A stretch of DNA of 64,000 nucleotides from Sphagnum magellanicum (taxonomy: Eukaryota > Streptophyta > Sphagnopsida > Sphagnales > Sphagnaceae): positions 18,587,065 through 18,651,064 of the forward strand of contig CM038914.1 in NCBI GenBank assembly GCA_021904315.1. The letters run 5' to 3'. The notes under the pieces are model-generated. The model was not told where the DNA came from. It worked only from the letters and a program-made list of their open reading frames with translations, and made no database searches. Below, piece after piece: positions 1-13,009 of this stretch (its first letter is position 1; each line of letters starts with the position of its first letter). Made by a program: the position numbers and the translations under genes.

Positions 1-42
1 TTGTGGATGATTGCCAAGCCACCTATCTCACAAATTTGAAGC
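1..42 (+). repeat. Dispersed repeat fragment, family with the AGCCAAATTTGGCT core
   Basis: The first bases match the right half of a repeat seen again near 30691 (+) and 43474 (-): a 'cttgtggatga...ccacctacctcacaaa' block. The palindromic core would lie left of the window edge. No coding content. Confidence 0.55.
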
Positions 43-764
43 AAGAAAACACTACTCACATACCAAAACTTATTGAATGAGTTAACTAGTTTCCTTTGCA
101 ATAATAAAATAGGAAATGAGTCAATTTTCTTGCATAAATCAACATGAACAAATGTCAAAACGAACAATCCTATCACCATTTGTCCATCATGCTGCATTAG
201 TGACTCTTGGTTCATGCTGGGCCTGGCCTCCCACCTCTCCACCCCTATCACCCTTTCTCACACCTGCATGGTAACAATTACCAGACAGGAATGTGTTGTT
301 TAGAAAGGGTTCAAGAGGGAGGAATTACTAAGGATCAACTATTGCTCTGGGTGATACATAAGCACTTATGTCTCAATCTCGAAGATGGATGGCTGAAAGA
401 AAAAGAGATTTCACACACTTACAGCATTATGTGTATCAGGATGTGTGAACCTGTATTTCAGAATTTTCGGCAATTCCAAAAAATAATTAATTAGTGCCTA
501 ACCAGCCTAGGTACTAGGGTCGTTGCCAACATACAATGGCAACAAGGAGAAATTTGATGGCCTCATAAAATACTGTGGTCCACAATGTGAAGGCCTCACA
601 AAACACACTGAATACAATACATTGTGAAACTAATCTGTGACTTTTAATTGATCAATATAATTTGAGTTCGCCATTTTTCATTTACCCCGTGATTGCACAT
701 TCATTGCGCACCACATCACACTGAAAATACCCTGTTATCATACTCCCTCCTGCACACGGAGACC
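43..764. other. Intergenic, no gene recognised
   Basis: AT-rich sequence. The longest open frame (207-494, 95 codons) has no recognisable domain and looks like chance. Confidence 0.5.
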
Positions 765-1340
765 CAAGTGGATAACTTATCCAGTCCCTTCATAAGTACA
801 TATTTAGTTGCATAATTAGTTGCTTGTCTTGTGGATTAGTGGGCCCCAGGTAGATAACATACAAGTTCCCTTCATAAGTACATATTTAGTTGTACAATTA
901 GTTGCTTGACTAGTGGATTATTCGGCCCCAAGTGGATAACTTACAAGTTCCTTTCATAAGTACATATGTAAGTTGCACAACTAGTTGCTTGACTCGTGGA
1001 TTAGTGGGCCCCAAGTGGATAACTTACAAGTTCCCTTCATACGTACATATTTAGTTGCTCAATTAGTTGCTTGACTCATGGATTAGTGGACCCAAGTGGA
1101 TAACTTACAAGTTCCCTTCATAAGTACATATTTAGTTATACAATTAGTTGCTTGACTCCTCGATTAGTGGGCCCCAAGTGGTTAACTTACAAGTTCCCTT
1201 CATAAGAACATATTTAGTTGCACAATTAGTTGCTTGACTCATGGATTAGTGGGTCCCAATTGGATAACTTACAAGTTCCCTTTCGTAAGTGTATATTTCG
1301 TCACATAATTAGTTGCTTGACTTGTGGATTAGGGAGCTGA
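765..1340. repeat. 82-bp tandem repeat array, about 7 copies
   Basis: A unit containing 'ttcccttcataagtacata', 'ttagttgcacaattagttgcttgac' and 'ggattagtgggccccaagtgg' recurs. The 'cttcataag' anchor falls near 788, 870, 952, 1035, 1117, 1199 and 1280, a spacing of 82-83 bp. Copies differ by scattered substitutions, so this is an older array rather than a fresh expansion. No coding capacity. Confidence 0.9.
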
Positions 1341-4300
1341 AGGGAAGAGAGCTTAGGGTGGTGGGCTGTTGAAGGGGTTTTGTTGGATTGCCATTGTCGC
1401 ATTTCCGAGGAGCGGTTTATAGCAGATGCTTATAGCAACCCTCATCACAAGGGTGCATCATTGCCATAAACCATGTCTGCGATGGACTCAATGTCATCAC
1501 AAGTTGCATTGCCATAAGCTATGTCTGCAGCACTGGATTTTTTTGTTGCTCTCATCATAATATGTGATTTTCATCATCAATAAAGTTTTTGCTTTTTTCG
1601 GCAAGACCTTTTGTGAATGATTTTGTGCGAAGTGTCATGATGAGTTGTATGTACCCTATCCAGAGCCGAAGACAAAGCAAGAATCAAGCTTGTGCCATCA
1701 GACTCCATCTGGGTCATGGCACTCTGAACCCTAATTTTTTTTCCTTCCCATATAAGGGGTGGCACAGGGCAGTTTTCTGACCCTGCCCCCAGGGGGCCTT
1801 CCTGGGGTGAACACTGAACTGTAGTAACAAATTAAAGGCAGCTCAGTCTCTGACCTAAAAGTCTGCATGCCCATTGCCCATTGTTGACTATGCACTGCAA
1901 GAAACTAACCCTAATTTTTCTTTTTCTTTTAAAACAATCTTATCTCCTAGTTATGATGACTATGTCCCAGAGTTTGTGCCCCTACCATTAGCCCAGGCCA
2001 ATCAATATGGGATTAAAAAACAAGGAGGTATTGGGGGAGTCTTAGGGAACACATTTTTTGGGGGGTGGGGGGGAGTGCAAAGGGAAGCATGACAAACCAT
2101 GCTTTTAGTTTGGAGAGGGATGCGTATTTAGGGTTCTATGTTGGGGGAATGCCTTATGTTCCAAAAATATAAATATAATAACTAACTAACTAAATGTGGA
2201 CACAACTTTTTCCTAATCAATAGAAGCATGAATATACACCCATATTTCATGCACCTACCATTCACCTAGGCCAAAACTGGCAATTAACACACATAAGCAA
2301 AGAGATATGATATGATATTGAAGTTTTATAGTTTCATGAATTTCTTGGTGTCATCAATGCATAAGTAAAGTCTGAACTTCGTGTTCTAGAATTAATGGAA
2401 ATGATTTCATGGAAAATTTATATGACCATGAAGTTTTGCTTTGATATTGTAAAAATCAAGGAACAAATTAAAATATATCAATATCTTGGCTATAATATGT
2501 CAAACAATTGTTTTCAGTAATGCAAAGCAATGCAAAGCCCAAGAATTTATAAAAAGTTGGTGTTGTCCAATGGTTGAACCATTTTAACTTAAATGTGATA
2601 TTCAATGTTTGAATTTTTTTCCAAGGTTATCACAACATTCGAGGGTTCATCTGAAGCAATGTGTTGATTTGAACCTTAAATATTGTTTAATGTCACATTG
2701 GAATAGGGTTAACTTAAGTCAAAGCCCAAGTCGAACTAGTTAGGGGAGAGTTAAAAGGCAACTCATATTCACATTATTCAATCACACTAAACCTTGTTTC
2801 AATCCTGGGGAGGGAGACATCTAATGTTATTTTTGTGATTTACGTGCATCAAACAACTATTTTTCGAAGTATTAAGTTTTGAATTTATATTTCCCCCCAT
2901 CCTATTATTATTTAATTTTTTAATATGCACATATTTTACCCACCTTATATTTTTTAATTATTTTTTTCTAGCATCCAATTTCAATACCCAATATCAATTA
3001 AATTTTTTAGTTTGAAAAAAATTGGAGCTAGAAAAATTCAAAGCTAAAAGCCAAAATGAAACCATGGAATGTAATTGAAATGAAAAAAATTGCAATATAA
3101 AAATTTTTATTAGTCACAAATTAATCTAAACATTATTTCACAATAATTAAATTTACTAACAACTCAAATCAATACCTCAAATCTTTAATGTACATGCTAT
3201 TTTTTATTAAATTTTTTGTAATATTAAAGGTTTACACACACCTTATATCAATTATTGTTTTATTTCCAAAATATACATAACCTTATTTTTGAACTAATTA
3301 ACTTATAATTTTTACATGACAACCAATATATTGCACCTTATATTTTTACCCATGTATTTTTTATTTTTTAAAAGTAATGTCCTTCTCAAGTTTCAATTGA
3401 AAATAAAATTCAGTCATCACAATTTTATGGTGACAATACTTTTTTGGGCCTCAATTGAAATTTCTTTTCAACAACAATCGAATTTTTTTGATCTTTAGAT
3501 CAATGGTGGAGATTGAATCATTATTCAAGTTTTTCAAACAATGACCAAAAAATTTCAAAACTTCAATTTGATCATTAAAATTTTTCAATTGTCCAATTTG
3601 ATGATTTAATTTTTTTGAACAATGACTGAAATTTTCAATTGCCAAATCAATTATGGAGATTGAACCACTCTCGATGGAACAATTTTAAAAAATTGGGTAG
3701 CGATTAAATTTTTTCTAAACAATGATCGAAAAACAATTTTGAAAAGTGACCAAAAAATTTGGATCACCCAAAAGAATTTAAACAATGACCAAAACTTTTC
3801 AATTGTTGGATCAATGGAGAAAACCAAACAACTATCAATTAATCAACTGAAATTTTCTAGGCAAAAACCAAAAAGCTTTTAGCAAAGATTGAAAATTTTC
3901 AATCACCCAATTTGGCAAAACTAATGACAACCAAAGTGTTTTTGATCACCTAATTTAACAATTGAAAATGAACCAAATTTTTTGGGTAGAAACCAAAATA
4001 TGTTTTGGCAATGACAAAGATTCAATCACTAGATCAATGGGGAGATCAAACCATTGTTGATCTAACAACTAAATTTTTTCGAATAATGACCAAAAACATT
4101 TTTGGGCAATGACCTTAATTTTCTCCTCAAATTGGCAACCAAAAAGTTTTGGTCACCTAATTCAACGATGAAATGATTAAATGAAAAATTGTTCATCAAA
4201 GTCAATTCAATTGAACATTTTAGATTGTTAAAAAAAAAGGTTAATGTTCAACCTAATGAACAAAATTGACAAGTCTAAATGAACATTGACATGACAACTA

Positions 4301-7300
4301 ACACAAAATGAACATTTCACATCATTTTTGACAATCTTATTTTTTACCATCTTCATTTTCATCTTGGATGACTTTCATCCAACAAAAAAAAGTTAATCAT
4401 TCCAAAAAAAGTGGTTGTGTTCCTTGTAAAAATGCCTTTTTTCAAGCAAGGGATTTGTGTTCTTGAAAGAAATCCAACCATGTTTTCAAAAGTGCCAACT
4501 GTCAATAAAAGAAAGCACCCGAAAAAAAGGAAAAAAGGTACAAGATGGAAGGACTTGGGTCTCGGCCAAAAAAAAACCCACCAATGTTGGTAGACTACAA
4601 GGGGAACATGAACAAATCAAGTATTGAAACCTCCCATCACAAAGAACATATTAAATAAGGAAAAGATAGGAACACTCGAAATGTTGCAACCTTAACATTG
4701 GGTTCACGACTAAATGTGGAATACAAAGGCCCATGAGGCCAAGAGAATGTGTTTAGGTGTGAAACACACTTTCACAAATGGGGAAGAGTGCAAGGGATGG
4801 AGCCTAATGACTCCCAAGTGCATTTTCACTTTGGGAATTGCATTTATGCGAAAGTCGCGAATGTTTAGAACCTTGGTTGGAAAGGAAAACAAGCACCAAA
4901 TTGGGCCCCTAGGACACCATTAGAAAAGTCTTGAAGTGTAAATGCTTAAAGTGCCTTTGCATTGTTTATTTAAACATGATTTGCATGAATTATGATCAAA
5001 AGAAGGGGTAGGAGTCAAATTGGGAATTTGAGTCCCAAGCATAAACCCCTTGAAAGCAAAGGTCAAATGAGCTTCGATTGGGGTGTGCTATACACTGTTG
5101 GGAAGATTATTTTGAAAGATATAGGACATTGCCCTTGCATTTTGAAAACAAATTTGATTTGAGAAAAATATGAATGTCCAAAGTTTTGAAACAACAAGGG
5201 TCCCAATTTTGGGACTCCCATTTGGGAGACCTGAGAAAAAATGATGTTTGGATGTAGTCCCCGCAGAGAGGCACAAAATATAATATGAAGGGAGTGGTGT
5301 TTCTTCCCAAAGGTTGTGAGCCCTCCTATCCCCAAAGTGTTATGAATTAAGGAACGTGCCCCAATTTTCTTATTTTTCTGTTGTTTTGCTCCAGGACCCA
5401 TATTTGGGTCCCTTAAAGAGTTTGGGGGTGTGTCACAAAAGAACATTTAGCCTAGAAAAACCTTCACCTATTGTAATAACATACCTCACCTCCACTTTTT
5501 ATAATGTTAGGTCAACATTGGTCTCTACATGTAAAATGAATGCAAAATAAAAAAAAGAAAGCCTCAAAAGCCTTTCACACTCCATGCCATGTTGGCACAT
5601 TGATGAAGAAAACCATCGGCTTGTTGATGTAAACACCCAAAGACCTTTATGGCTTGAAGGAGAAATTGATCCATTGGTATTGATCACAATAAAGGCCATT
5701 CTTAGCTTAAGCTACAACTATAATGACAACCCCATGAGATAAAACTACCCGTAAAACCAAATTTGCTCAAAGTGGGGTCAACAATGACAATGTCAAAAAA
5801 ACCAAAACCCCTTTCTATGTTTGGTGATTAGTTTTTTTTGGATCATTTTCCAAAAAATGACGTCCATATTTGGTCATCAAATCACCTTGGTCATGGGTGT
5901 GTGGTGTGAAAACTAAAAGAAGAATATTGAAAAGCAAAGCTCCTTATGTTTGGTGATAGGTTTTCTTCTATTCACTATCAAAAAATTGTGTCTACATATT
6001 CCCCAACACTTTGGTAATGGGTGTGGGGTGTGAAAACTTTTTAAAAGGAATGAACATCAAGGGCCCTTTGCTTATGTATGTTGGCAAATTTTGTTTGTTC
6101 ATTATTTTTATTGGGGGGGGAGGAAACAAATGGAACACCTCCATCAATGTTTTTTTTAAGAATTTTTGTTTGTACCCAAATTGGTGATAATTGATAAAAA
6201 TATGTAGGAAAAATTGGTAATCACCCTAAGGAAGATTTAGGCAAATCTACCTATAAGCCATAAGTAAATAATAATTTTTTTAATCATCCTTTAGTATTTT
6301 GGTTACACAATGGAAATCAATTATATGAATCCATCATTTTTTATTTTTTTCTTCACCTTTAATGACTGAAAAACTCCAAAATTAGTTATTCTTGAAAATT
6401 ATAAATTATAAAATTTCTTTTTGGAAAAAAATTTCTAATTGAAAAAATGATGACCTCTATTAGGTATAATGAAAGTAATACAAAGATAACAACATGCCAA
6501 GGAACCTACATTTCCTCACTAATAAAAAATTGGGATTAATTATAATTTTATTTCAAGAATTGGTTCAAGCTACTTTTGGTGATGAGAAGGACAATGAGTG
6601 CTCCATGGGGAAATCCAAGGAAATCTTGACATATCAAACTTTAGCCTTAATACACAATAGTTCATTAATGATGTTGTAGCTTTGGATGTTTCCTATTTAT
6701 CATTTGCAACTTTAGATTTTACTAATCTAAAAAGCATCCAAGTACCAAATCTAAAAAGGAAAAAAGTTTGTGCTAATTGATAAAAAAATAATAGTTCAAT
6801 TTTATTTTTCATTTTCCTACCAAAATAGCAATCATAATAATGAGATGTTTTGAGGCACATTCATTTGGTCATAGTCATTCTCCTTCTTTTATCAAATGAT
6901 GAACTTTTTGCCAACAAAGGTGATAGATCAAACATTACAAGATTTCTTAAAGTTATTTCTACCTAGTGGCACATTTGTTGAGATCACCAATAGAACAAGT
7001 AGAAGAAAAAGTAAATGTAAAATCTATTCCACAAGAAAATTTGAGTAGAGTAAAAGTGTCATTTAATTTAAAAGTCAAGTTGAATAAAAAAATAATAATA
7101 TTTGTTCTAGAAATAAAATTGTTACACTAGGTTCACCTAGTGAAAATAGAAATTGAGCCTACTACAAGTTAGTTTGTTGGTGACAAAAGGGGAGCAATCC
7201 GGTGTAAAAATAGATTTGATATCGAGGGAGTCTAAGAACAATTAGGTGTTAAATCAAAATAAAATCTGATTAGAATATAATTAATTAATTTTCTATACAA

Positions 7301-7787
7301 AAACATGTATTCTTAATTATTGTATTACCATTGGTGGCAACATAGATCACATTGGCTAGCACCTCCACCAATAAAAAAAGGAAGATTCCATGTGCAACAA
7401 ATCACCCAATGGCAATGAAGTTTGAACTTTATACCAATAGTCTACACTTCAACAATGGATGAAAACTTGGTGTGGTTTGATTTTTTGAGATTTTTTTGTC
7501 TAATATCTTGTACACATCAACTAGAAAAACATGCATTCATTGCCTACCCCAAACTTACTCAAATTCTGTGGTCTTACGATTTTAGTTGGACCCAAACACA
7601 CACTTCCAATTTGTTGAAAATTGGGTCTCAAGGGGGAAGTCATGATGAATGTCCAAATGCCTTGAAAACATCATCATGGGGTCATGCAAGATGAAGTTCC
7701 AACAAATAAAAAAAACACCCCACCCAATTAGATCACACATGCACCAACAACACATGTACACATCTAATTAATAGGTATGCCCTTATT
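1341..7787. other. Long AT-rich intergenic stretch
   Basis: No gene recognised. Around 3400-4150 a loose, highly diverged repetition of 'caatgaccaaaaa(t)ttt' and 'caattg' motifs suggests an ancient tandem array. A 127-codon frame on the minus strand at 5063-5446 has no domain I can name and overlaps other random frames. The remainder shows homopolymer runs and unique AT-rich DNA. Confidence 0.5.
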
Positions 7788-8197
7788 TTGGTATGTTCAA
7801 AGTGGACATACCAACAATTAAACGATGCCATGGATGTTGTGGAGAAAGGGATGACCTCTCTTAGAAAGGCCAATAGACTATGGAACATCCCTTTAACATC
7901 ACTTTCAAACCATCCGAATGGGAGAACAAGGACATGGGATTGTGTTAATAGTAGCAAAAGACCAAACAATTGTGGAATGGGTTTGGCCATGCAAAAAGTG
8001 GGTCTTAGCATCACATTAATGTAGCTAGAAATCAAAGTGGTTGAACTCACACAAATTAAACCCTATGTTTTTTGAGAAAGAATATCTAGAAATAATCAAT
8101 GGTGGCTTTGGTTCAAAAGACAACATCCAGAGTTGAACATTCAAGTGGTCAAAGGTTTTGAAGTTTGTAGAACACAAAGGCTAATTGATTAACACAT
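7788..8197 (+). pseudogene. pogo/Tigger-like transposase, N-terminal DNA-binding part, decayed
   Basis: The frame starting at 7788 reads like the psq-type helix-turn-helix of pogo-class transposases: a KWTYQQLNDAMDVV helix, then S-L-R-K-A and IPLTSLSNHPNGRTR. Past the first stop (after 8021) the same frame continues with a WWLWFKRQHPEL block, typical of the second (CENP-B-type) DNA-binding domain, and ends in ...FEVCRTQRLI before another stop. At least two internal stops show that it is dead. The matching catalytic C-terminal part lies about 2.7 kb downstream at 10951-11503 on the same strand, so the two pieces were probably one gene later split by insertions and loss of the first part of the DDE domain. 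Confidence 0.65.
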
Positions 8198-10452
8198 CTT
8201 ATGCATCAATTTATAGCAAATTACAAGGCTTACGAATGAAAACATAGTCAAAGGAGCCAAGGGCACCAAAGTAAAAATCTTTTTTCAAAGATTACACATG
8301 ACACATGTCATTTTTGTGTTGGTTTAAAATTTTAAAATTTTAATTTTGGGTACCCCTTTGACATTGCATTTTAGATATAAATACATTTTGATTACAAATT
8401 GATTTTATATCATGTATATTGTGCATTCATGCCTTTTATCACATAAACATGAATAACTTGGGTGTAAATGGGATAACATGAGCCACACCCGCTTGTTTTT
8501 TCATTGTTTTTGTGATTACTTTTGAGGAATATTCTTAGAATATTTTAAAAAAAGTCTTTGAAAACATCTTAAATTAAATTATTTAAAAAATCACATTATT
8601 TTATTGAGGTTCATGTTAAAAATTTGGTAAAAATTTTCATTTTCAAAAAATTTGAAATCCATTTACAAATCCTTTTACTACTTTAAAGTAAACATCATAA
8701 TGTTTAATGATTACTTTTGTTAAATTTTTATTCGTTTTATTAATTTCAAATTAATTCACATGTTCCTATGATATATTAAAATACAACTATATAAAAAAAA
8801 TTCTTACAATTTCAACATCAAATTAAATTACAATTTTAAAAGATGAAAAAACAAAGCAAATGTTATATTTGTTATGGTATGTGTTATTGTGATTACAACC
8901 ACTTTTTTTAAAGTGCATTTTCAAAATCCATAATATTTAAGGTCAAAAACACTTTTGAACCAAATGTGTTCAAATTGAATAATAATAATAAAATCATTAG
9001 TGTTAAAATCCTCTCCAATTTTAAAAAGGAATGGTGCACATTTGGTAGAAAAAAAAGGACATTTGAAAAAAAAAGATTGTCCATTCTCTAGGTTTGAGTG
9101 CTTTGAACATGCAAAGACACTTTTGATTTATGTCAAACTTTGAGCATGTAAACTTTGCAATTAATGAAAAATATTTCAAAAACGATTATGACAATCCAAA
9201 TTATTATGTTTCACTTGTGATCTTTTAAACATATAAAAATACAATTTTAAGGAGTGTTCACTCACTTGGGTGGTTCCTTTGATTGTGTTTTTACTTCTAT
9301 ACACACAACACAACTTTAATATTGATCATTTATGAAATTGTGATAAAATTGGCATCTAGGCTGGTTAGTAATTTAGTGTAAGGGTACTAGTTAAACATTG
9401 TTCACATGATGTGTATAGTAGCATCCTGAAATCGAATGAATGGCTCATAATTAATTGTGCAATAAGTGTAGTTAGGAGGGCTTTGCCCACATTTTTATGT
9501 TTTCAAAGGTGAACATATTTGAGAGGTTTACATCAAAATGTGCAAGTTAAGTACTTGCATGGCAATGCAAAAGAAGGCATGGATGGCCTACTTTTAATTC
9601 AAAATTCATTCCCTACATGCCGTAATGTTTTATGTCCCTTTATTCTCATATTAAATGATTAAGGTTTGAATTAAGATTAATATTAAAAAAATGAATACAT
9701 ATATGTTAGATATAATTGGTTTCTGATCCATTTATAAATATTTTATATGCATAAATTATATGAGCTTATACATTTAAATTAAAAATTTATTAATAAAATT
9801 ATGATATATTGGAAAAACAATTGTATAATATAAATTCCTAAATCAAACAAAGGTCTAAAATATGAAAAATATTTTTTATTTATTCTTATTTTACCCACAA
9901 AGGTTTTTTCCATTTACGAATCATGTGTTTGAATTTTTTTCCCCAAATAATGGTCATTGAAATGTTATTCAATAACAAAATTCAGATTTTTTCTTTTCAA
10001 AATGAATTTATATTTTCATTAAAAAATATATAATTGTGTACATTATTGAAGGAAATGAAGAAAGTTTCAATTTTTTCATTTGGACAAATGATCAAAAAGA
10101 TATCAATTATGAAATTTGAACTTTTTTTTAATGTTTAAATTAAGTATGGTCTAAATAGACTAAACACTATAATATTTACATAAGTGGGGTAACTTGGTGG
10201 TAAAGGATTTGAACTTTATCCTTGGGGTCTAAGGATCAAACTTCACAAATAACATTCATTGTGATCAACAATGGTTTTTTACATGCCTATTACCTAAATT
10301 ACTTAAGTTAGGTGCTTACTTAAATAACTTAAATGATTTATGTAGCCACAAACTAGGTTTTAAACCTAGTTTAGGTGGTGACATGTGTCAACAATTGATA
10401 GGATGGAAAATAATGAAATTAAAAATAATTTAAAAAATGCCTTATTATTTAT
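8198..10452. other. AT-rich spacer between the two transposase pieces
   Basis: No gene recognised. It contains one arm (8803-8895) of a long inverted repeat. The position between two halves of one transposase suggests inserted or decayed transposon DNA. A block at 9030-9300 resembles 58800-59100 loosely ('ggtgcacattt', 'aaatacaatt', 'ggttcctttgattgtgttt'). Confidence 0.4.
8803..8895 (+). repeat. Inverted-repeat arm, partner at 12600-12691
   Basis: From 'cttacaatttcaacatcaaa' to 'gttattgtgattac' this block is the near reverse complement of 12600-12691. The two arms enclose about 3.7 kb, including the transposase C-terminal fragment and a MITE. They may be the ends of one large element or two oppositely oriented copies of a small repeat. 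Confidence 0.65.
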
Positions 10453-10725
10453 GGGTGCAAATTTTTTAAGGTGTACCAAAATCTTGTCACAGAGTCACTT
10501 TTTTCTGTTTTTTTAACCTAGTCCTTTTTTACCATGTAAAAACACATTTATGGATGATTATGATGGAATCTAAAATTGTAATAGACCAAAATATAGTCCT
10601 TTTGAAAGTTTTGACAACTTTTGATTCATTATTTTTTATGAGGATCAAAATATAAGATAAAAAAGGATCACAGTAAGGATTAGGCCTTTTTTGTTATGTG
10701 TGGTACACCTTAATGGATTTTCACC
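10453..10725 (+). mobile_element. MITE, copy 1 (273 bp), TIR starting GGGTG
   Basis: The left end begins GGGTGCAAATTTTTTAAGG and continues TGTACCA. The right end is TGGTACACCTTA followed by TGGATTTTCACC, its inverted complement with a few mismatches. TTTAT lies directly on both sides (10448-10452 and 10726-10730), consistent with a 5-bp target duplication, although AT-rich context weakens this. The interior has no open frame. It matches copy 2 at 12703-12964 along most of its length. Superfamily not assigned. Confidence 0.75.
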
Positions 10726-10950
10726 TTTATATTATATATAAAAAATATTGTAGTTTAAAAATTTAATGTTGCCCAAGTTTTTTGGGTCCAATTTGTAATA
10801 ATAATAAAAATTACATAATGATTAAACTATGAATAATGATTTCACAAATGTTTTTTATTACTAATGGATGATTGTGGCATGTCATTGTGCCACATCATGT
10901 CTTAAATGATTATTGTCCTAAATTACTTGTTCGTCATGACTTAAGGTTAT

Positions 10951-11503
10951 TAATCATTTTTTCCCTTTATGATTGGAATATTAGTCATAAACTTAATCAT
11001 ACATTTGATAATTTCTTCTAGTGAAATACTAGTCCCAAGAAGTATTTCCCAAACCAACCATCACCTACTAATTATAAATGGGCATGGCTCCCATGTGACA
11101 TTAGAGGCAACACAACAAACACAAGACTTTGGATTGGTGATACCCCTTCTCACACCTATTAACATGTTTTTCAACCTTTAGATGTATCTTGTTTCAAATC
11201 ATTCAAGATTGCATTTAAGAAAAAAATTGAAGCCATGGCTAAAAGAAATTACCTTGAACTTGACAAAGTGATGTTGGTTAGTTGGGTGGAATCATGGACT
11301 ATGTACTGTAACAAGATTTGTCAAAGAAAACCATTGTGGCAAGGTTCAAGATCACAAGGATATGGCCATCAAATATCAAGGTCATTGATGAGAAAACAAG
11401 CTTGAGCAAGGTTTTCACAAATTTTAGGACAATAGAGGATGACTTGATGCTTATTCTAAAGAAGATGATGAACACAATTATGATGAAAAATAAAATGAGA
11501 TCA
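10951..11503 (+). pseudogene. pogo/Tigger-like transposase, C-terminal DDE part, frameshifted
   Basis: The first frame (from about 10951) reads ILVPRSISQTNHHLLI, then NGHGSHVTLEA, the second catalytic Asp region of the DDE_1 fold (canonical DGHGSH; here the Asp has become Asn). A frameshift follows near 11170, after which the next frame reads PLDVSCFKSFKIAFKK and KRNYLELDKVMLVSWVESW, the usual 'LQPLDV..F' and 'W' blocks of this family. A second shift leads to ARFKITRIWPSNIKVIDEKT, the conserved family tail. Two frameshifts plus the Asp-to-Asn change mean no active enzyme. It pairs with the N-terminal fragment at 7788. Confidence 0.75.
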
Positions 11504-12599
11504 TGAATCGCAATGGGTTGTTGGGTGATGTAACAACAATTGAAAATGAAAAGATTAAAGGTGAGGATCTACTTTCATCACCATAGCAGTGTATTACAAA
11601 CTTACTAGGCTTCATAGGTTTGCACAAATTTTGTGTGAAATTCGACATTTGTACGTATTTAATATCTTAAATATTCAAACAAATGAAACATTGTTTTTGA
11701 ATGACATACATGAATGTTGATGTTTAACACACAAATATTACATAGTTTTATCTAAAATTACATCACGATAATTGCACAAATTTAGTTAAAATATAAATCG
11801 TACGTGTTTCACATCAAAACATCATAAGTAGAAAAGACATATCATTTATGTAAAAGTAATATGTATATTTTTCAGGCCATTTTTACACTTTGAAGCTCAT
11901 GAATGTTACATAGACATATTGTTTTATAATTTTTGCACAAATTCTATTGAAATTTTGTGATATTGTAAGTTTGTCATGTAGTATTAACTAAAATGCCACT
12001 TAGCCCCATTGTTGTAAACACCTACACATCGCACAACCTTTAGTGGTGAATTTAAATTGCCTAAACTCTAGAATAGACATTCAACCAAGAATATGCTTGA
12101 AAGAAGAAGCATTAGCATTTGGAAAATTAATATCTCTATTGTAATTACTAATAAAAAGGACCAAAGGTAGAAACCTCTAATTGATTATAGCCAATCACAC
12201 TTGGTTACTTCAAGTATGTATTTAAATATCATGTAACAAAAGGCATTGGAGAAAGAGGTTGTGAACAAACTTAAGGAAGAACATAAAAAGGAGGAGGACA
12301 CATTATAAGAAAAACTATCTTTTGTGACTTGATTTATGATTAAGTTGTTAGTCATGGAAGACATCCATGACTACATGACTATGTGGTCGAATAGGACATG
12401 TCATTTAGGACACTTAATCACTAATGTGGCTTAGTTGAAAGACAATATACAACTATGACTTTTGTGATTATAAAGTCATGGAGGTCATTAGTGCTTGATG
12501 AGATCCATAAATTATGGTCGTTGGACATGATTCATTAAATATGAAATAAATATGTTTTTCACCAGTGCCATGTAAACATGTGGCATGTAGACATGGGTG
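11504..12599. other. Intergenic, no gene recognised
   Basis: AT-rich DNA with repeated 'atgactacatgactatg'-like motifs near 12350-12440, which recur at 13310-13450 and 35600-36240. No coding signal. Confidence 0.4.
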
Positions 12600-12691
12600 T
12601 AATCACAATAACATGTACCATAACAAGTGTAATGTTTACTTGATTTTTCATGTTTTAAAGTCATAATTTAATTTGATGTCGAAATTGTAAG
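12600..12691 (-). repeat. Inverted-repeat arm, partner at 8803-8895
   Basis: Read on the minus strand it matches the 8803-8895 arm with scattered differences. It ends 11 bp before MITE copy 2. Confidence 0.65.
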
Positions 12692-12702
12692 ATTTGTTTA
12701 TA

Positions 12703-12964
12703 GGGTGAAATTTTTTAAAGGTATACCAAAATCTTGTCACATCGTCACCTTTTTCTATCTTTTTTACCTAGTCCTTTTTACCATGTAAAGACACATTTAT
12801 GGATGATTATGATGGAATCTAAAATTGTAATAGTCTAAAATATAGTCCTTTTGAAAATTTTGACAACTTTTGATTCTTTTTTTTACAAGGATCAAAATAT
12901 AGGGTAAAAAAGGATTGTAATAAGGACTAAACCCTTTTCGTCTTTTGTGGTAAAAATTGTCACC
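12703..12964 (+). mobile_element. MITE, copy 2 (262 bp)
   Basis: Begins GGGTGAAATTTTTTAAAGG and ends TTGTCACC. Its interior closely follows copy 1 at 10453-10725: 'ccaaaatcttgtcaca', 'acctagtcctttttaccatg', 'ggatgattatgatggaatc'. The right terminal repeat is damaged, because the part matching 'tggtacacctta' is mostly deleted. No clear target duplication. Confidence 0.75.
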
Positions 12965-13009
12965 ATATTGTTATAAACAATTTTTTATAACCTATTTTAT
13001 AAGTTAGGT

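Noticed and set aside
765..1340. CRISPR-like array
   Set aside because: The whole 82-bp unit is repeated with no unique spacers, and this is a plant nuclear sequence.
5063..5446. 127-codon minus-strand frame
   Set aside because: No recognisable domain, overlaps other random frames, AT-rich context. Treated as chance.
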